Shown here in pieces: positions 53,644 through 63,702 of a DNA stretch of 64,000 nt. Numbering within the stretch: position 1 is the first letter of the stretch; each line of letters opens with the position of its first letter. Made by a program: the position numbers and the translations under genes. This stretch comes from Leclercia adecarboxylata (GTDB taxonomy: Bacteria; Pseudomonadota; Gammaproteobacteria; Enterobacterales; Enterobacteriaceae): assembly GCF_006171285.1 (NCBI RefSeq), contig NZ_CP040889.1, forward strand, positions 1,178,001-1,242,000, given 5' to 3'. The notes beneath the pieces are model-generated. The model was not told the DNA's origin. It saw nothing but the letters and a program-made list of their open reading frames with translations, and did no database searches.

Positions 53644-54350
53644 TTTTGCCGCCAGGTTAAATTATCGCGATTCCAGGGGCTGACGTAAGTGCAGGTGTAG
53701 TTGATATCAATGATGTCGCTCACCTCAAATACCCGGCCCCCCTCCAGTATTCCCCGGTTATTGATATGCATTGCCGGCCCGCCTTTTTTGCAGCCCAGCA
53801 GCACCGCCTGTTCACGGCTGACGCTGACCGCCCGGTAGGTGGTGAGCATATGGGAAATTACCAGCCCCTTACTTAATACGTACTGCTGAATAGAGCGCTC
53901 AATGACCTGTTGATTAAGATCGGGGAAATCGGCGGCGGGCATGCTGGATACCTCCAGCTGTACGGGCTGGTCATCGACATAGCGCAGACGACAAAAGTGC
54001 CAGATAAAACTCTCTTCATCGATACCGAAGATCTGCTGTACCGCGCGGTCGGGCCGCGTTTTATGCAGGCTGATCATCCGGTAGCGCATCTGGTCGAATC
54101 GCTTTTCCGTGATCGAGTTGTAGATCAGCGGGTTATTGCGGGCGTGCTCGTTGATCCAGATACCCGACCCCTGAACTATCCGCACCACGCCAATGCTCAC
54201 CAGCTTCTCCAGCGCCTGGCGGATAGTGAAACGTGACACGCCATACTCTTCGGCAAGCTGCCTTTCAGGGGGAAGTTTGCGTGGCCCCGCCGTGGTGTCC
54301 TGATAGATTTTGCTCAGCAGATCCTGAGTCACAAACTCTTTCTTTTTCAT
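53631..54350 (-). CDS. GntR/HutC family regulator with UTRA domain
   Basis: 239 residues from ATG 54350 ([22 protein letters not shown] upstream). N-terminal winged helix-turn-helix ([25 protein letters not shown]) and a UTRA ligand-binding domain (about 90-235). Likely controls the neighbouring PTS and dehydratase genes in response to a phosphorylated sugar. Its 3' end overlaps the convergent dehydratase gene by 13 bp. Confidence 0.9.
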   Translation of the reverse strand: MKKKEFVTQDLLSKIYQDTTAGPRKLPPERQLAEEYGVSRFTIRQALEKLVSIGVVRIVQGSGIWINEHARNNPLIYNSITEKRFDQMRYRMISLHKTRPDRAVQQIFGIDEESFIWHFCRLRYVDDQPVQLEVSSMPAADFPDLNQQVIERSIQQYVLSKGLVISHMLTTYRAVSVSREQAVLLGCKKGGPAMHINNRGILEGGRVFEVSDIIDINYTCTYVSPWNRDNLTWRQNQGV

Positions 54351-54417
54351 TATTCGGTCCTGAAATCCTTCAACCGTCGCCGGGGTGCGTAAGGGTAACA
54401 TTTTGCGATCGGTTTAT

Positions 54418-55257
54418 TCAGCATCCCGGCAAACCTTGCGCCAGCAGTTGCGGCCAGACGTTAGCCCAGTCCGAGCCATGTGCCATCCCACCAATCGTTT
54501 CTACCCGTGTGCAATTCTCCCCCACCGCCTGCTGAAACCGCCTGGCAACGGCGGGCGGCACGGTAGTGTCATCCCCACCGCTGAAGTGGATCTGCGGCAG
54601 ACTGCGAAGCGCCGGGGCACTTTCAATGGCGCTCTTAGCCGCGGGCATCGGAGTGACATGATGCAGGGCGTTCACATACGCAATGTCGAGATTCCCCGCC
54701 ACCGTGCGCAGGGAGCGCACATCGCTCCGCCGTGCCGCCAGCAGCGCGGCAATATTTCCGCCCCCGGAGTAGCCAATCAGATCGATTTTCACCCCGGGAT
54801 AACGCTGTACAGCCCGGTTAAGCGCCGCGTTCATGGCCTCGATAACCGCAGGTGAGAAGCGATCCTGAGTCCAGATATTGACGCTGCAACGGGCCGGCAG
54901 AGGTGCTCCGATAAACTGACAGGGCCGGGACAGATAAAGCACGCTGGCGTGTTTATCCGCTGCCGCCAGCTTCAGGCCGACGGGATTACGCGGCGTCGGG
55001 TTATCGGATGGCGTGGTGCGGTTTTTCCAGGCAAAGCCATCCCCCTCGATATAGACATGCAGCGTGTTAACCGGCGGCGCGATCCGATGCCAGCCGACAA
55101 TCGGGTAGGGATCTGCGTCAAATTTTTCACTGGTAAGACCACCATGAGCGGCGATCTGCTGCGCGGCGGTGTTGGGATCTACGGAAATACACCCGCTCAA
55201 TAATAAAGACAAACTAATCAATAAGGTTCCCTGCAAAAGGTGAGGATATATCCTCAT
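54418..55257 (-). CDS. Lipoprotein alpha/beta hydrolase
   Basis: 279 residues. Lipobox LLLSGC with Cys23. Nucleophile elbow GYSGGG (Ser164), acid SGGDDTTVPP (about Asp230) and histidine GMAHGSDW (His260) form a complete catalytic triad. A periplasmic esterase or lipase of unknown substrate, anchored in a membrane. Alone between the GntR gene and the divergent autotransporter gene. Confidence 0.83.
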   Translation of the reverse strand: MRIYPHLLQGTLLISLSLLLSGCISVDPNTAAQQIAAHGGLTSEKFDADPYPIVGWHRIAPPVNTLHVYIEGDGFAWKNRTTPSDNPTPRNPVGLKLAAADKHASVLYLSRPCQFIGAPLPARCSVNIWTQDRFSPAVIEAMNAALNRAVQRYPGVKIDLIGYSGGGNIAALLAARRSDVRSLRTVAGNLDIAYVNALHHVTPMPAAKSAIESAPALRSLPQIHFSGGDDTTVPPAVARRFQQAVGENCTRVETIGGMAHGSDWANVWPQLLAQGLPGC

Positions 55258-55444
55258 GCCGCCACCAGCCTTAACTCAAATTATAAACACTACAAAAAAT
55301 GTGGAATTAATTCAGCCTGAAATAATTAAGCATCCCTTATTGTTTTCGGCAACAAATTGTATATTCTGCGCCCGAAGATATCGGATTAATCCGAAGAAAT
55401 CGCCCCAGCATTTTGCACAACATCGCAACTTATGACGGAATACC

Positions 55445-58435
55445 ATGGAAAAGAAACGCCTTAGCCAGCTGATCTCCCTGCTGGTTGCCTCAAGCGCTGC
55501 GCAAGCCTTCGCAACGTCTCCCGAGTTAATTATCGACACGCCGACGAGTAATGTTCAGATCGCCGATTCAAAAGAGCTGGTGCACATCACGCAGGCGGGA
55601 AGCATTACAGGTACACCTACCACCGCATTAACCCTGAACGCGGACGTTACTGTAACCACACTTACCAATGACGGGATCATTAACGGTAGCGTTGATAACC
55701 TATTATTGGGAAACGACAATATTGTTCAGATTAATGGAACAGTAGGTACGCTTAACAATAACGGCACCATCTCCAGCCTGAGCCAGTACCAAAACGGCAG
55801 CGTCGTGGCGGTGGGTGCAACGGGCGTGGTTGATACCTTCACCAACAGCGGCACCCTTGAGAGCATGCCGGGCTCTTACAGCATCTTCGGGTTTAATAAC
55901 ACCGGGACGCTGAGCAATGCCGGGACTATCGGCACCCTGACCAATACCGCAGATGGCAAGATTGTGGGCTATCGCGGCATCAACAATCTGGGCACCATTG
56001 ATAACCTGACCAACGCTGGCCTGATCTCTTCCGTGAACAATGAGAACGGCATGTACGTTGGGCAGAAAAGCGCCATTTTTAACAGCGGCACGATTGGCAC
56101 GCTGCATAACACCGGAACCATTGAAGGCGGCACGACCGACTATTACGGCACCTCCGCTATCATTAACCAGGGCGTCATCAACACCCTCGTCAATGACGAT
56201 AAAATCAACGGCAGCTCCTACGGCATTATCAACTCCGGCACCCTCGGCACCCTTGAAAATAACGGTACCATCACCGCCAATGACACCGCTGTGTACAACA
56301 ACAGCAGCAACAGCAAGATTGGCACCATCGAGAATAATGGTGAAATCTCGGGTAACTGGAGCGGGATCTACATCTGGAATTACAGCAACCAGGGCAACAC
56401 CGAGATCGTCAACAACGGTCAGCTAAGCGGTGGCGGCTATGCCCTGTTTGTAAACGGCAATAACAGCGACACGGTGACCCTCAATAATACCGGCACCGTG
56501 ACCGGTGATATCTACTCCACCAGCGCGACGCCATTAACCATTAACGGCGGCGCCAACATGGGTACCCTGACCGGCCTCGACGGCGCGACGGGCACTATTA
56601 CCGCCTCCAACGTGACATTCGGCAGCGGCGCCCTGCTGCTCAACGACAACATCAGTACCTTTAGCAGCATCCCCGAGTATGGTCTGATGTCAGTGCAGAT
56701 GAGCGACGAAGTCGACGTGACGCCCGGCATCGTGCTGAACGAAGCCGCGTCCCTGCAGGTGAATAACAGCCTCAACATCCTGGGCGATTACCACCAGAAA
56801 GCGGCCGCCACGCTGATCTCCGGCATCTCTGATCTGGCCGTGGCTGGCGGCGATCTGCTTGCCGACGCGGGCTATGGTCGTCTGAACGTCAGCGGCAACG
56901 CCACTATCGACGCGGGCTCCAGCATCAACCTGCTGCGTACCGGCAACACCTATCAGTTCGCCGAAGGGCAGCGTTACGTGGTGATCAATGCCGCAGGTGC
57001 GCAGACCGACTATCACGCTGACCAGCTGAACTACAAAGCGCTCGGCTACCGTGGCACTGTTAACGGCACCGTCTATGAAGACGCCCAGAGCAAAGCGCTG
57101 GTGTTAACCCTGGGCGCAGAGCCGGTCACTCCCGATCCGGTAGAGCCGCAGCCTGAACCTCAGCCTGAGCCGACACCAGAAGTCACTCCGCCGGTGGTCA
57201 CAGAGCCGGAAGTCACCCCGCCGGTGGTGACAACGCCAGTGCAGCCGACGCAGCCTGCGCCATCACAGCCAGCCCCTGCCCAGCCGGGCAAGCAGGGTTA
57301 TGCCACTATCCCAAGCGCCACCGCTTCACTCGGCGGCCTGGCGAGCTATTCCGGTATCGCCTCTCCGGAGCTGCTGAACCTGTATAACGCCTCGCTGGCG
57401 ATTGAAGGTAAAAAAGAGGCGAACCGCGTTGGCGAGCGTCTCTCTACCAGCCAGAACCTCAACACCAGTTCAGCGGCAACCGTTGCCACCTCTACTGCTC
57501 AGGCCGTAGTGGGTGCTCACATCGATGCCGTTCGTAACCCGCAAGCCTCCGGCGTCAGCGGGGTAGCAACCGGTGACGACTACGCGAATAACTGGATCGT
57601 CTGGGGACAGCCGTTCGGCGGCTATGCCCGTCAGGACAGCAGCGACGACGTGAGCGGTTACTCAGCGAAATTTGGCGGCCTGATCATCGGTGCCGACCGC
57701 GCGCTGGGCGACGACTGGCGTCTGGGTGCGGCGCTGAACTACAGCAACACCTCCGTGCACGGTAAAGACAACCTGAGCGGCAACAACTCCACCGCCGACA
57801 ACTACGGGGTGATTGGTTACGCGGGCTACACCGGAAATCCGTGGTACCTGAACCTCTCCGCGGGCCTGAACCGTCAGAACTACAGCTCGGTTCGCCGGGC
57901 AGATTTCACCGGCTTCTCCGGCGCGGCCCACGGCAAGTTCAACGGTCAGTCCGTTACCCTGCAAGGTGAGTTTGGCTACCCGATCGCGCTGCCAGCCGAC
58001 GTGGTCCTGACTCCGCTGGCGGGCCTGACCTACGGCTATCAGCATGTTGATGGCTACAGCGAAACCGGCGGCAACGGTATGGCGCTGGATGTGAGCAGCA
58101 CCCACAGCCAGTCGGTCGTGAGCGATATCGGTGCCCGCATCGAGAAGACCTTCGCTACCGGTCTGGGTAACCTGACGCCGTTCGCCCAGGTCTCGTGGAT
58201 CCACCAGTACGATAACCGTCAGGTCAGCAGCCATGCGACCTACGCCGCCGACGCCATCGGTGAAACCAGCTTTATCACCAAAGGTGCCTCACCGGTGGAA
58301 GATATGGCTGGCGTCGCCATCGGCAGCACGCTGTACGACGCCAACGACCTGAGCTTCGACGCACGTTACGATCTGCAGGCCGGCGACCGTTACCAGGCGC
58401 ACACCTTCAGCCTGCGTTTACGCAAGTCGTTCTGA
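55445..58435 (+). CDS. Type Va autotransporter with repeat-rich passenger
   Basis: 996 residues: signal peptide (1-23, ending AQAFA); a beta-helix-like passenger (about 25-555) built from repeats of the type GTIGTLxNxGTI rich in Asn, Gly and Thr; a Pro/Glu-rich linker (about 557-617, repeated PEP and TPPVV units); and a C-terminal autotransporter barrel (about 716-996) ending in LRLRKSF with the terminal Phe. No protease motif is obvious, so an adhesin is more likely than an enzyme. It is divergent from the lipoprotein hydrolase gene and has its own terminator. Confidence 0.92.
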   Translation: MEKKRLSQLISLLVASSAAQAFATSPELIIDTPTSNVQIADSKELVHITQAGSITGTPTTALTLNADVTVTTLTNDGIINGSVDNLLLGNDNIVQINGTVGTLNNNGTISSLSQYQNGSVVAVGATGVVDTFTNSGTLESMPGSYSIFGFNNTGTLSNAGTIGTLTNTADGKIVGYRGINNLGTIDNLTNAGLISSVNNENGMYVGQKSAIFNSGTIGTLHNTGTIEGGTTDYYGTSAIINQGVINTLVNDDKINGSSYGIINSGTLGTLENNGTITANDTAVYNNSSNSKIGTIENNGEISGNWSGIYIWNYSNQGNTEIVNNGQLSGGGYALFVNGNNSDTVTLNNTGTVTGDIYSTSATPLTINGGANMGTLTGLDGATGTITASNVTFGSGALLLNDNISTFSSIPEYGLMSVQMSDEVDVTPGIVLNEAASLQVNNSLNILGDYHQKAAATLISGISDLAVAGGDLLADAGYGRLNVSGNATIDAGSSINLLRTGNTYQFAEGQRYVVINAAGAQTDYHADQLNYKALGYRGTVNGTVYEDAQSKALVLTLGAEPVTPDPVEPQPEPQPEPTPEVTPPVVTEPEVTPPVVTTPVQPTQPAPSQPAPAQPGKQGYATIPSATASLGGLASYSGIASPELLNLYNASLAIEGKKEANRVGERLSTSQNLNTSSAATVATSTAQAVVGAHIDAVRNPQASGVSGVATGDDYANNWIVWGQPFGGYARQDSSDDVSGYSAKFGGLIIGADRALGDDWRLGAALNYSNTSVHGKDNLSGNNSTADNYGVIGYAGYTGNPWYLNLSAGLNRQNYSSVRRADFTGFSGAAHGKFNGQSVTLQGEFGYPIALPADVVLTPLAGLTYGYQHVDGYSETGGNGMALDVSSTHSQSVVSDIGARIEKTFATGLGNLTPFAQVSWIHQYDNRQVSSHATYAADAIGETSFITKGASPVEDMAGVAIGSTLYDANDLSFDARYDLQAGDRYQAHTFSLRLRKSF

Positions 58436-58450
58436 TTGTTATAAACGATC

Positions 58451-58479
58451 AACGGGGCCCACAGCGGCCCCGTTTTTTT
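58451..58479 (+). terminator. Terminator of the autotransporter gene
   Basis: ACGGGGCC/GGCCCCGT stem followed by seven T, 15 bp after the stop. Confidence 0.9.
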
Positions 58480-58552
58480 ATGCCCGGCGTAAAATGTTGT
58501 GTTTTTCGCCGGGCAGATCGATAGTGTCTGTTTTACTAAACACTTAAATAAC

Positions 58553-59170
58553 ATGACACAATCCGCTCTCTCCTCTGCATTAAAGGTCGGCGCGCTGCTT
58601 CTGCTGCTGATCCTCATTTATACCGGCCTGTATACCCAGGACCGCATCACCTGGCTGATGGAAGTGACCCCCGTCATCATCATCGTGCCGCTGCTGCTGG
58701 CCACTCAACGCCGCTACCCGCTGACGCCCCTGCTCTACTTCCTGATTTTCTGGCACGCCATCATCCTGATGGTGGGCGGAATGTACACCTACGCCAAAGT
58801 GCCCGTGGGCTTTGCGGTGCAGGATATGTTCCACCTGAGCCGCAACCCGTACGACAAGCTGGGGCACTTTTTCCAGGGGCTGGTCCCGGCGCTGGCGGCA
58901 CGGGAGATCCTGGTGCGCGGCGGCTACGTCAGGGGCCATAAGATGACGGGCTTTCTGGTGTGCTGCGTGGCGCTGGCGATCAGTGCCACCTACGAGCTAA
59001 TCGAATGGTGGGCGGCGCTGGCGATGGGGCAAGGCGCGGATGATTTCCTCGGCACCCAGGGCGATCAGTGGGACACCCAGTCGGATATGTTCTGCGCCCT
59101 GCTCGGCGCGCTCACCACGGTGCTGCTGCTGGGAAGATGGCATCAGCGCCAGCTTACGCCTTCAGGCTGA
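58553..59170 (+). CDS. YjdF family inner-membrane protein (DUF2238)
   Basis: 205 residues from ATG 58553 ([20 protein letters not shown]), about six predicted membrane helices. Conserved DUF2238 segments [34 protein letters not shown] and [18 protein letters not shown]. Function unknown. It overlaps the convergent cobT end by 17 bp. Confidence 0.85.
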   Translation: MTQSALSSALKVGALLLLLILIYTGLYTQDRITWLMEVTPVIIIVPLLLATQRRYPLTPLLYFLIFWHAIILMVGGMYTYAKVPVGFAVQDMFHLSRNPYDKLGHFFQGLVPALAAREILVRGGYVRGHKMTGFLVCCVALAISATYELIEWWAALAMGQGADDFLGTQGDQWDTQSDMFCALLGALTTVLLLGRWHQRQLTPSG

Positions 59171-60203
59171 TCCCACTCTCTGCCAGCACGCCCATTTCGC
59201 AATACATGGCCCCGGCGGCGCTGACGATCGACATCGCCAGCGCTGCCCCGCTTCCCTCGCCGAGACGCAGATCCAGGTAGAGATAGGGGGTTAACCCGAG
59301 GTGTTCCAGCGCCCGCTGGGATCCTTTTTCCGCCGAGAAATGCGACGGAATGCAGTAGTTTTTCACCTCAGGCGCAATCTGGCAGGCGGCTATTGCCGCT
59401 GCATAGGAGAGAAAACCGTCCAGCACCACCGGCAGACCACAGGATCCGGCCCCGAGGATCACGCCGGTCATCCCCACCAGGTCGTAGCCGCCCACTTTCG
59501 CCAGCACGTCGATGCCATCGGCGGAGTTGGGCTGATTGACTTCAATGGCCTGACGCACCATCGCCTCTTTATGCGCCATCCGCTCCGCCGGCAGGTTCGC
59601 GCCGATACCCACGACCTCATGGGGATCGCAGCCGCACAGCACGCTGATAATGGCCGACGCGGGCGTGGTGTTGGCCATACCGAGCTCGCCGGTGCCAAAT
59701 ACCGCAATACCCTCTGCCGCACGCGTTTGCACCAGCTGTGCGCTACGCAGCAGCAGGTGCTCCGCCTCAGAGCGGCTCATCGCCGGGCCACGGGCGATGT
59801 TGCCGCTCTTGCGCCCCACCTTCAGGCTCAGCATCCCGTCGATGGGCTCGCAGTCGATGCCGATATCTACCGGCAGTACCGAGGCACCGTTACTTTTCGC
59901 CAGCACGCAGACCCCGGAGGTGCCTTTGAGCATGTTCAGCGCCTGCAGATGGGTGACCTGCTGCGGGCTGATAGCCACCCCCTCGTCGTAAACGCCATGA
60001 TCGGCGCACATCACCACGATCTCTTTTTGCAGGTTGTCGAGCCGGGTTAACCCCGGCATCCCCGTCAGCTGGATCGCCAGCGTCTCGAGGCGGCCCAGGC
60101 TGTTGAGCGGCTTCACTAAACCATCGATATGCGCCGCTGCCAGCGCCTGCTTGTGCTGATCCAACGGCCGAATGGCGGCCACCAGGTCCTGTATTGTCTG
60201 CAT
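59154..60203 (-). CDS. cobT: Nicotinate-nucleotide:dimethylbenzimidazole phosphoribosyltransferase
   Basis: Makes alpha-ribazole phosphate for the lower ligand of cobalamin. 349 residues from ATG 60203 ([16 protein letters not shown]), the position matching Salmonella CobT; an ATG at 60215 that overlaps the cobC stop as ATGA is the alternative. [29 protein letters not shown] and the catalytic-glutamate segment [11 protein letters not shown] are present. Last gene of the cbiP-cobU-cobS-cobC-cobT run. Confidence 0.95.
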   Translation of the reverse strand: MQTIQDLVAAIRPLDQHKQALAAAHIDGLVKPLNSLGRLETLAIQLTGMPGLTRLDNLQKEIVVMCADHGVYDEGVAISPQQVTHLQALNMLKGTSGVCVLAKSNGASVLPVDIGIDCEPIDGMLSLKVGRKSGNIARGPAMSRSEAEHLLLRSAQLVQTRAAEGIAVFGTGELGMANTTPASAIISVLCGCDPHEVVGIGANLPAERMAHKEAMVRQAIEVNQPNSADGIDVLAKVGGYDLVGMTGVILGAGSCGLPVVLDGFLSYAAAIAACQIAPEVKNYCIPSHFSAEKGSQRALEHLGLTPYLYLDLRLGEGSGAALAMSIVSAAGAMYCEMGVLAESGISLKA

Positions 60204-60211
60204 GCTTGTTC

Positions 60212-60811
60212 TCATTCTTCTGCCTGGAAAGGGCTGCGGTCGTTAAAAACACGTAACACCATAAACCCGTCGCGATTTTCTACCATCGTGTACGCATCCT
60301 GCTTAAACGGGAAATGCCATAACGATTCTGTCGGCATGCGTAACCAGTGGGCCAGCAGCAGGCTGAGCACCCCCTGATGCGCCACGATCAGCATATCCCC
60401 CGGCTCCCTGCGCAGGGCTAACTCTTCCGCCACCGCCTTCACCCGTTCGGCAAAGTGGATAAACGGCTCACCCTCGGTCGGAGTGGCGTTTTGCCAGTCA
60501 TCTATCCAGCGCTGCCAGGCCTCCGGCTCCTCTTCGGCGATGTCGCTGAAATGGCGCATCTCCCAGCGGCCAAAATCCATCTCGTTCAGCCGGGGATCGA
60601 ACCCGGTGATGGGGACGATCAGCTCGGCGGTCTGCTGGGCGCGCGTGAGCTGGCTGGAAAGCACCTGGCTGAAAGCGACTTCCGCCAGCAAACCGGCCAC
60701 GCGGGTGCTCTGCTCAATGCCGAGCGGGGTCAGGGGAACATCGGTGCTGCCGTAGAACAGGCCGCTTGCGTTAGCGGCGGTCTGCCCGTGACGAACCAGA
60801 AAAATTCGCAT
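60212..60811 (-). CDS. cobC: Alpha-ribazole phosphatase
   Basis: Removes the phosphate from the nucleotide-loop intermediate. 199-residue histidine phosphatase with [10 protein letters not shown] at the N-terminus and the second histidine in [11 protein letters not shown]. In Salmonella cobC lies away from the main cob operon; here it sits between cobS and cobT. Confidence 0.93.
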   Translation of the reverse strand: MRIFLVRHGQTAANASGLFYGSTDVPLTPLGIEQSTRVAGLLAEVAFSQVLSSQLTRAQQTAELIVPITGFDPRLNEMDFGRWEMRHFSDIAEEEPEAWQRWIDDWQNATPTEGEPFIHFAERVKAVAEELALRREPGDMLIVAHQGVLSLLLAHWLRMPTESLWHFPFKQDAYTMVENRDGFMVLRVFNDRSPFQAEE

Positions 60812-60814
60812 GCG

Positions 60815-61573
60815 TTACACCCACAGTAAGGCCAGCAGAAACACCATCTCGGCGGTCTCTGCCAGCGCACCCAGCGTATCCCCGGTCTGCCCGCCCAGAC
60901 GACGGCGGATAGAGTGCACCAGCGCGTAGCTCACGACATAAGTGACCAGGATGGCCGCCAGCCCGTGGATGCCGGCGATCAGCCCCACGGCGATTGCCCC
61001 GGCCAGCAGCGTGAGCGCCGTTTTTCGCAAGCCCACCTGGCCGATATAGAGACTGCCCATCCCTTCCCCCTCGCGGGCGTAGCGCTGGCCGTACATCCCC
61101 AGCACCAGCACGGCGCGCCCGGCAATGGGGGCGCACACCAGCAGCGAGAACCACTCCTTCAGCGGAAGCTGCGCCAGGGTAAAGACCGCGCAGACCTTAA
61201 TCAGAATGGAGAAGACCAGCGCCAGGCCGCCAAAGGTGCCGAGCCGACTGTCCTTCATGATCTCGAGCATCCGCTCCCGGGTGCGGGCGGAGAAGATGCC
61301 GTCGCAGGTATCGGCCAGCCCGTCCAGATGGAACCCGCCGGTCAGCAGCACCAGCGCCAGCACGTATGCCGCGGCAGCGATGTAGATACCGCCCCCGGTC
61401 TGGTTCACCACCACCGCCACCAGCCCGGCCAGCACGCCAATGATGGCGCCAATCAGCACAAACCACGGCACCCCACGGGCAAGCTGGCGAAACTCCACCC
61501 CGTCGGCCCATTTTTCCGGCACCGGAATACGTGACATCAGGCGCAGCGTCGCCCATAGCATCGCTAAGTTCAT
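60815..61573 (-). CDS. cobS: Cobalamin (5'-phosphate) synthase
   Basis: Integral membrane enzyme joining adenosylcobinamide-GDP and alpha-ribazole (phosphate). 252 residues with about six to seven helices; the metal-binding [14 protein letters not shown] motif, and SRIPVPEKW at the N-terminus. The ATG overlaps the cobU stop by 4 bp. Confidence 0.94.
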   Translation of the reverse strand: MNLAMLWATLRLMSRIPVPEKWADGVEFRQLARGVPWFVLIGAIIGVLAGLVAVVVNQTGGGIYIAAAAYVLALVLLTGGFHLDGLADTCDGIFSARTRERMLEIMKDSRLGTFGGLALVFSILIKVCAVFTLAQLPLKEWFSLLVCAPIAGRAVLVLGMYGQRYAREGEGMGSLYIGQVGLRKTALTLLAGAIAVGLIAGIHGLAAILVTYVVSYALVHSIRRRLGGQTGDTLGALAETAEMVFLLALLWV

Positions 61574-62115
61574 TTGATTTTCACTCCAATCCCTGAGACC
61601 ACCAGCCAGACCTCTTCTGCCGCCCGGGCCAGTTTTTGATTCGCTCGTCCGGCGATGTCGACAAAATGCCGCGCCAGACGGTTTTCCGGGGTGATGCTCA
61701 TCCCCAGTTCGTTAGTGACGATATAGACCGGGGCGCGGGTTTGCTGGCAGGCGGTAATCAGGGCGTCGATCTGCTGCTGCAACCCCTTCTCCAGCGCGTC
61801 AAAATCCAGCGTATCGGGATCGGCTCCGCCGGAAGCGTCGTACAGCAGGTTCGCCAGCAGGGTGGTGATGCACTCGATCACCACCGCTTCGCCCGGCTGC
61901 ACCTGCTGGCGGATAACCGCATCCAGATCGCGATAACACTCCAGCGTGCGCCAGTGGGCTGGCCGCTGGGCGCGATGCCGGGCGATACGCGCCGCCATTT
62001 CATCATCGGTAACGGTGGAGGTGGCGATATATAACACCTGTGAATACTGGCGGGCGACCAGCCCCTCAACGTGGGCGCTCTTACCGCTGCGCGCCCCACC
62101 GGTCACAACAATCAT
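61570..62115 (-). CDS. cobU: Adenosylcobinamide kinase / guanylyltransferase
   Basis: Bifunctional: phosphorylates adenosylcobinamide and transfers GMP onto it. 181 residues from ATG 62115, whose ATGA overlaps the cbiP stop; an in-frame GTG three codons up is less likely. P-loop [10 protein letters not shown], guanylylated histidine in [10 protein letters not shown], and [10 protein letters not shown] at the C-terminus, as in Salmonella CobU. Confidence 0.94.
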   Translation of the reverse strand: MIVVTGGARSGKSAHVEGLVARQYSQVLYIATSTVTDDEMAARIARHRAQRPAHWRTLECYRDLDAVIRQQVQPGEAVVIECITTLLANLLYDASGGADPDTLDFDALEKGLQQQIDALITACQQTRAPVYIVTNELGMSITPENRLARHFVDIAGRANQKLARAAEEVWLVVSGIGVKIK

Positions 62116-63632
62116 TCCCTGCACTCCTGATGCTCAAGCATGATCTGATAAATCCTCGCCATATCAATGTGCTGGCGCATGGTCTGCGCCAGCCGGTCAA
62201 ACTGCAGTGCTTTATAGCTGGCGTATTGTGGCGCGGATCCAAGAGGAAGTAACCCCTTCCGTGCCCGCAGGCTGTCCACCAGCACGCGGGTGAACGTATC
62301 GTTGTCGAACAGGCCGTGCAGATAGGTGCCCCACACCAGCCCGTCGTCGCTCACGGCGCCGTCGGCCACCGCCCCCTCTTTTTGCAGCCACAGCGCCGGT
62401 TGCGCGCCCTCGGCCAGCGTGGTTTGCCCCATGTGGATCTCGTAACCCTGAAGCGTCATCCCGGCAAGCGGTGCCAGCCAGCCCGGCAGCGTTGCGGCCA
62501 TTTGCGCGCTGACCTGGGTGGTGGTTTTATGCGGGGCAAACCGGGTGACGGTATTGAGCAGCCCCAGCCCCGGCATGCGCCCGAGGCCGGATTCGATTTC
62601 GTCAATCAGGGTATCGCCCAGCATCTGATACCCGCCGCAGATACCCAGCAGCGGCACGCCGTCGCGGTGTCGTTGCAGCAGGGCGTGGGCCATGGCGCTT
62701 TCGCGCAGCCAGTTCAGATCGTGAAGGGTGTTTTTGCTCCCGGGCAGGATCAGCAGGTCGGCGCCCGCCAGTTCTTCAGGCTGGCTGACGTAGCGCACCC
62801 GCACATCCGGCTGCGCTGACAGCGCATTAAAATCGGTGAAGTTGGCGATATGGGGTAAGTGCACCACCACGATGTCGATATCGCGATCCTGGGACTGGCG
62901 CGCGCTGCCCCGCTGGAGAGCCACGCCGTCCTCCTCTTCCAGGTCGAGATCCAGCCACGGCATCACCCCCAGCACCGGTACGCCGGTGAGGGACTCAATC
63001 TGCTGTAACCCGGAATAAAGGAGCGCCACATCGCCGCGAAATTTGTTGATGATGACCCCTTTGACCCGCCAGCGCTCGTGATCCTGCAACAGCGCCAGGG
63101 TGCCGTAGATGGCGGCAAACACCCCGCCGCGATCGATATCGGCCACCAGGATCACCGGGCATCCGGCGAGTTCCGCCATTCCCATGTTGGCGATATCCCG
63201 ATCGCGCAGGTTGATCTCCGCCGGGCTCCCGGCCCCTTCCAGCACCAGGATGTCATACTCCTGCGCCAGGCTCTGATACACCCCGGCGATCTGCTCGCGC
63301 AGACGCGGCTTGAAGTCGTGATAGCGGGCGGCATCCATATTGCTTGCCACCTCGCCCATCAGCACCACCTGGGCCTGACTGCCCGCGGCGGGTTTGAGCA
63401 GAACGGGGTTCATGCGCACATCCGGCACAATCCCGGCGGCTTCGGCCTGCATGATCTGCGCCCGGCCCATCTCTTTGCCGTCCGGGGTGATCCCGGAGTT
63501 GAGCGCCATGTTTTGCGATTTAAAGGGGGCAGTGCGCCAGCCATCCTGATAAAAAATGCGGCACAGGCCCGCGGCCAGCACGCTTTTACCCACGTCGGAC
63601 GCGGTTCCCTGCAGCATTATTGCCTGAGTCAT
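62112..63632 (-). CDS. cbiP: Adenosylcobyric acid synthase (glutamine-hydrolysing)
   Basis: Amidates four carboxyl groups of the corrin ring. 506 residues, the length of Salmonella CbiP. N-terminal dethiobiotin-synthetase-like ATPase with [11 protein letters not shown]-terminal glutaminase with catalytic Cys in [10 protein letters not shown] and HGLFDND. First visible gene of the cob run. None of the other early corrin genes (cbi) is in the window. Confidence 0.95.
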   Translation of the reverse strand: MTQAIMLQGTASDVGKSVLAAGLCRIFYQDGWRTAPFKSQNMALNSGITPDGKEMGRAQIMQAEAAGIVPDVRMNPVLLKPAAGSQAQVVLMGEVASNMDAARYHDFKPRLREQIAGVYQSLAQEYDILVLEGAGSPAEINLRDRDIANMGMAELAGCPVILVADIDRGGVFAAIYGTLALLQDHERWRVKGVIINKFRGDVALLYSGLQQIESLTGVPVLGVMPWLDLDLEEEDGVALQRGSARQSQDRDIDIVVVHLPHIANFTDFNALSAQPDVRVRYVSQPEELAGADLLILPGSKNTLHDLNWLRESAMAHALLQRHRDGVPLLGICGGYQMLGDTLIDEIESGLGRMPGLGLLNTVTRFAPHKTTTQVSAQMAATLPGWLAPLAGMTLQGYEIHMGQTTLAEGAQPALWLQKEGAVADGAVSDDGLVWGTYLHGLFDNDTFTRVLVDSLRARKGLLPLGSAPQYASYKALQFDRLAQTMRQHIDMARIYQIMLEHQECRE

Positions 63633-63702
63633 GCACTCTCCTGTTTATAAAGCCTCGATAGCGCGACGCGTGCGAATCGGCATACTGTTTCACGGCGCGG
63701 GC

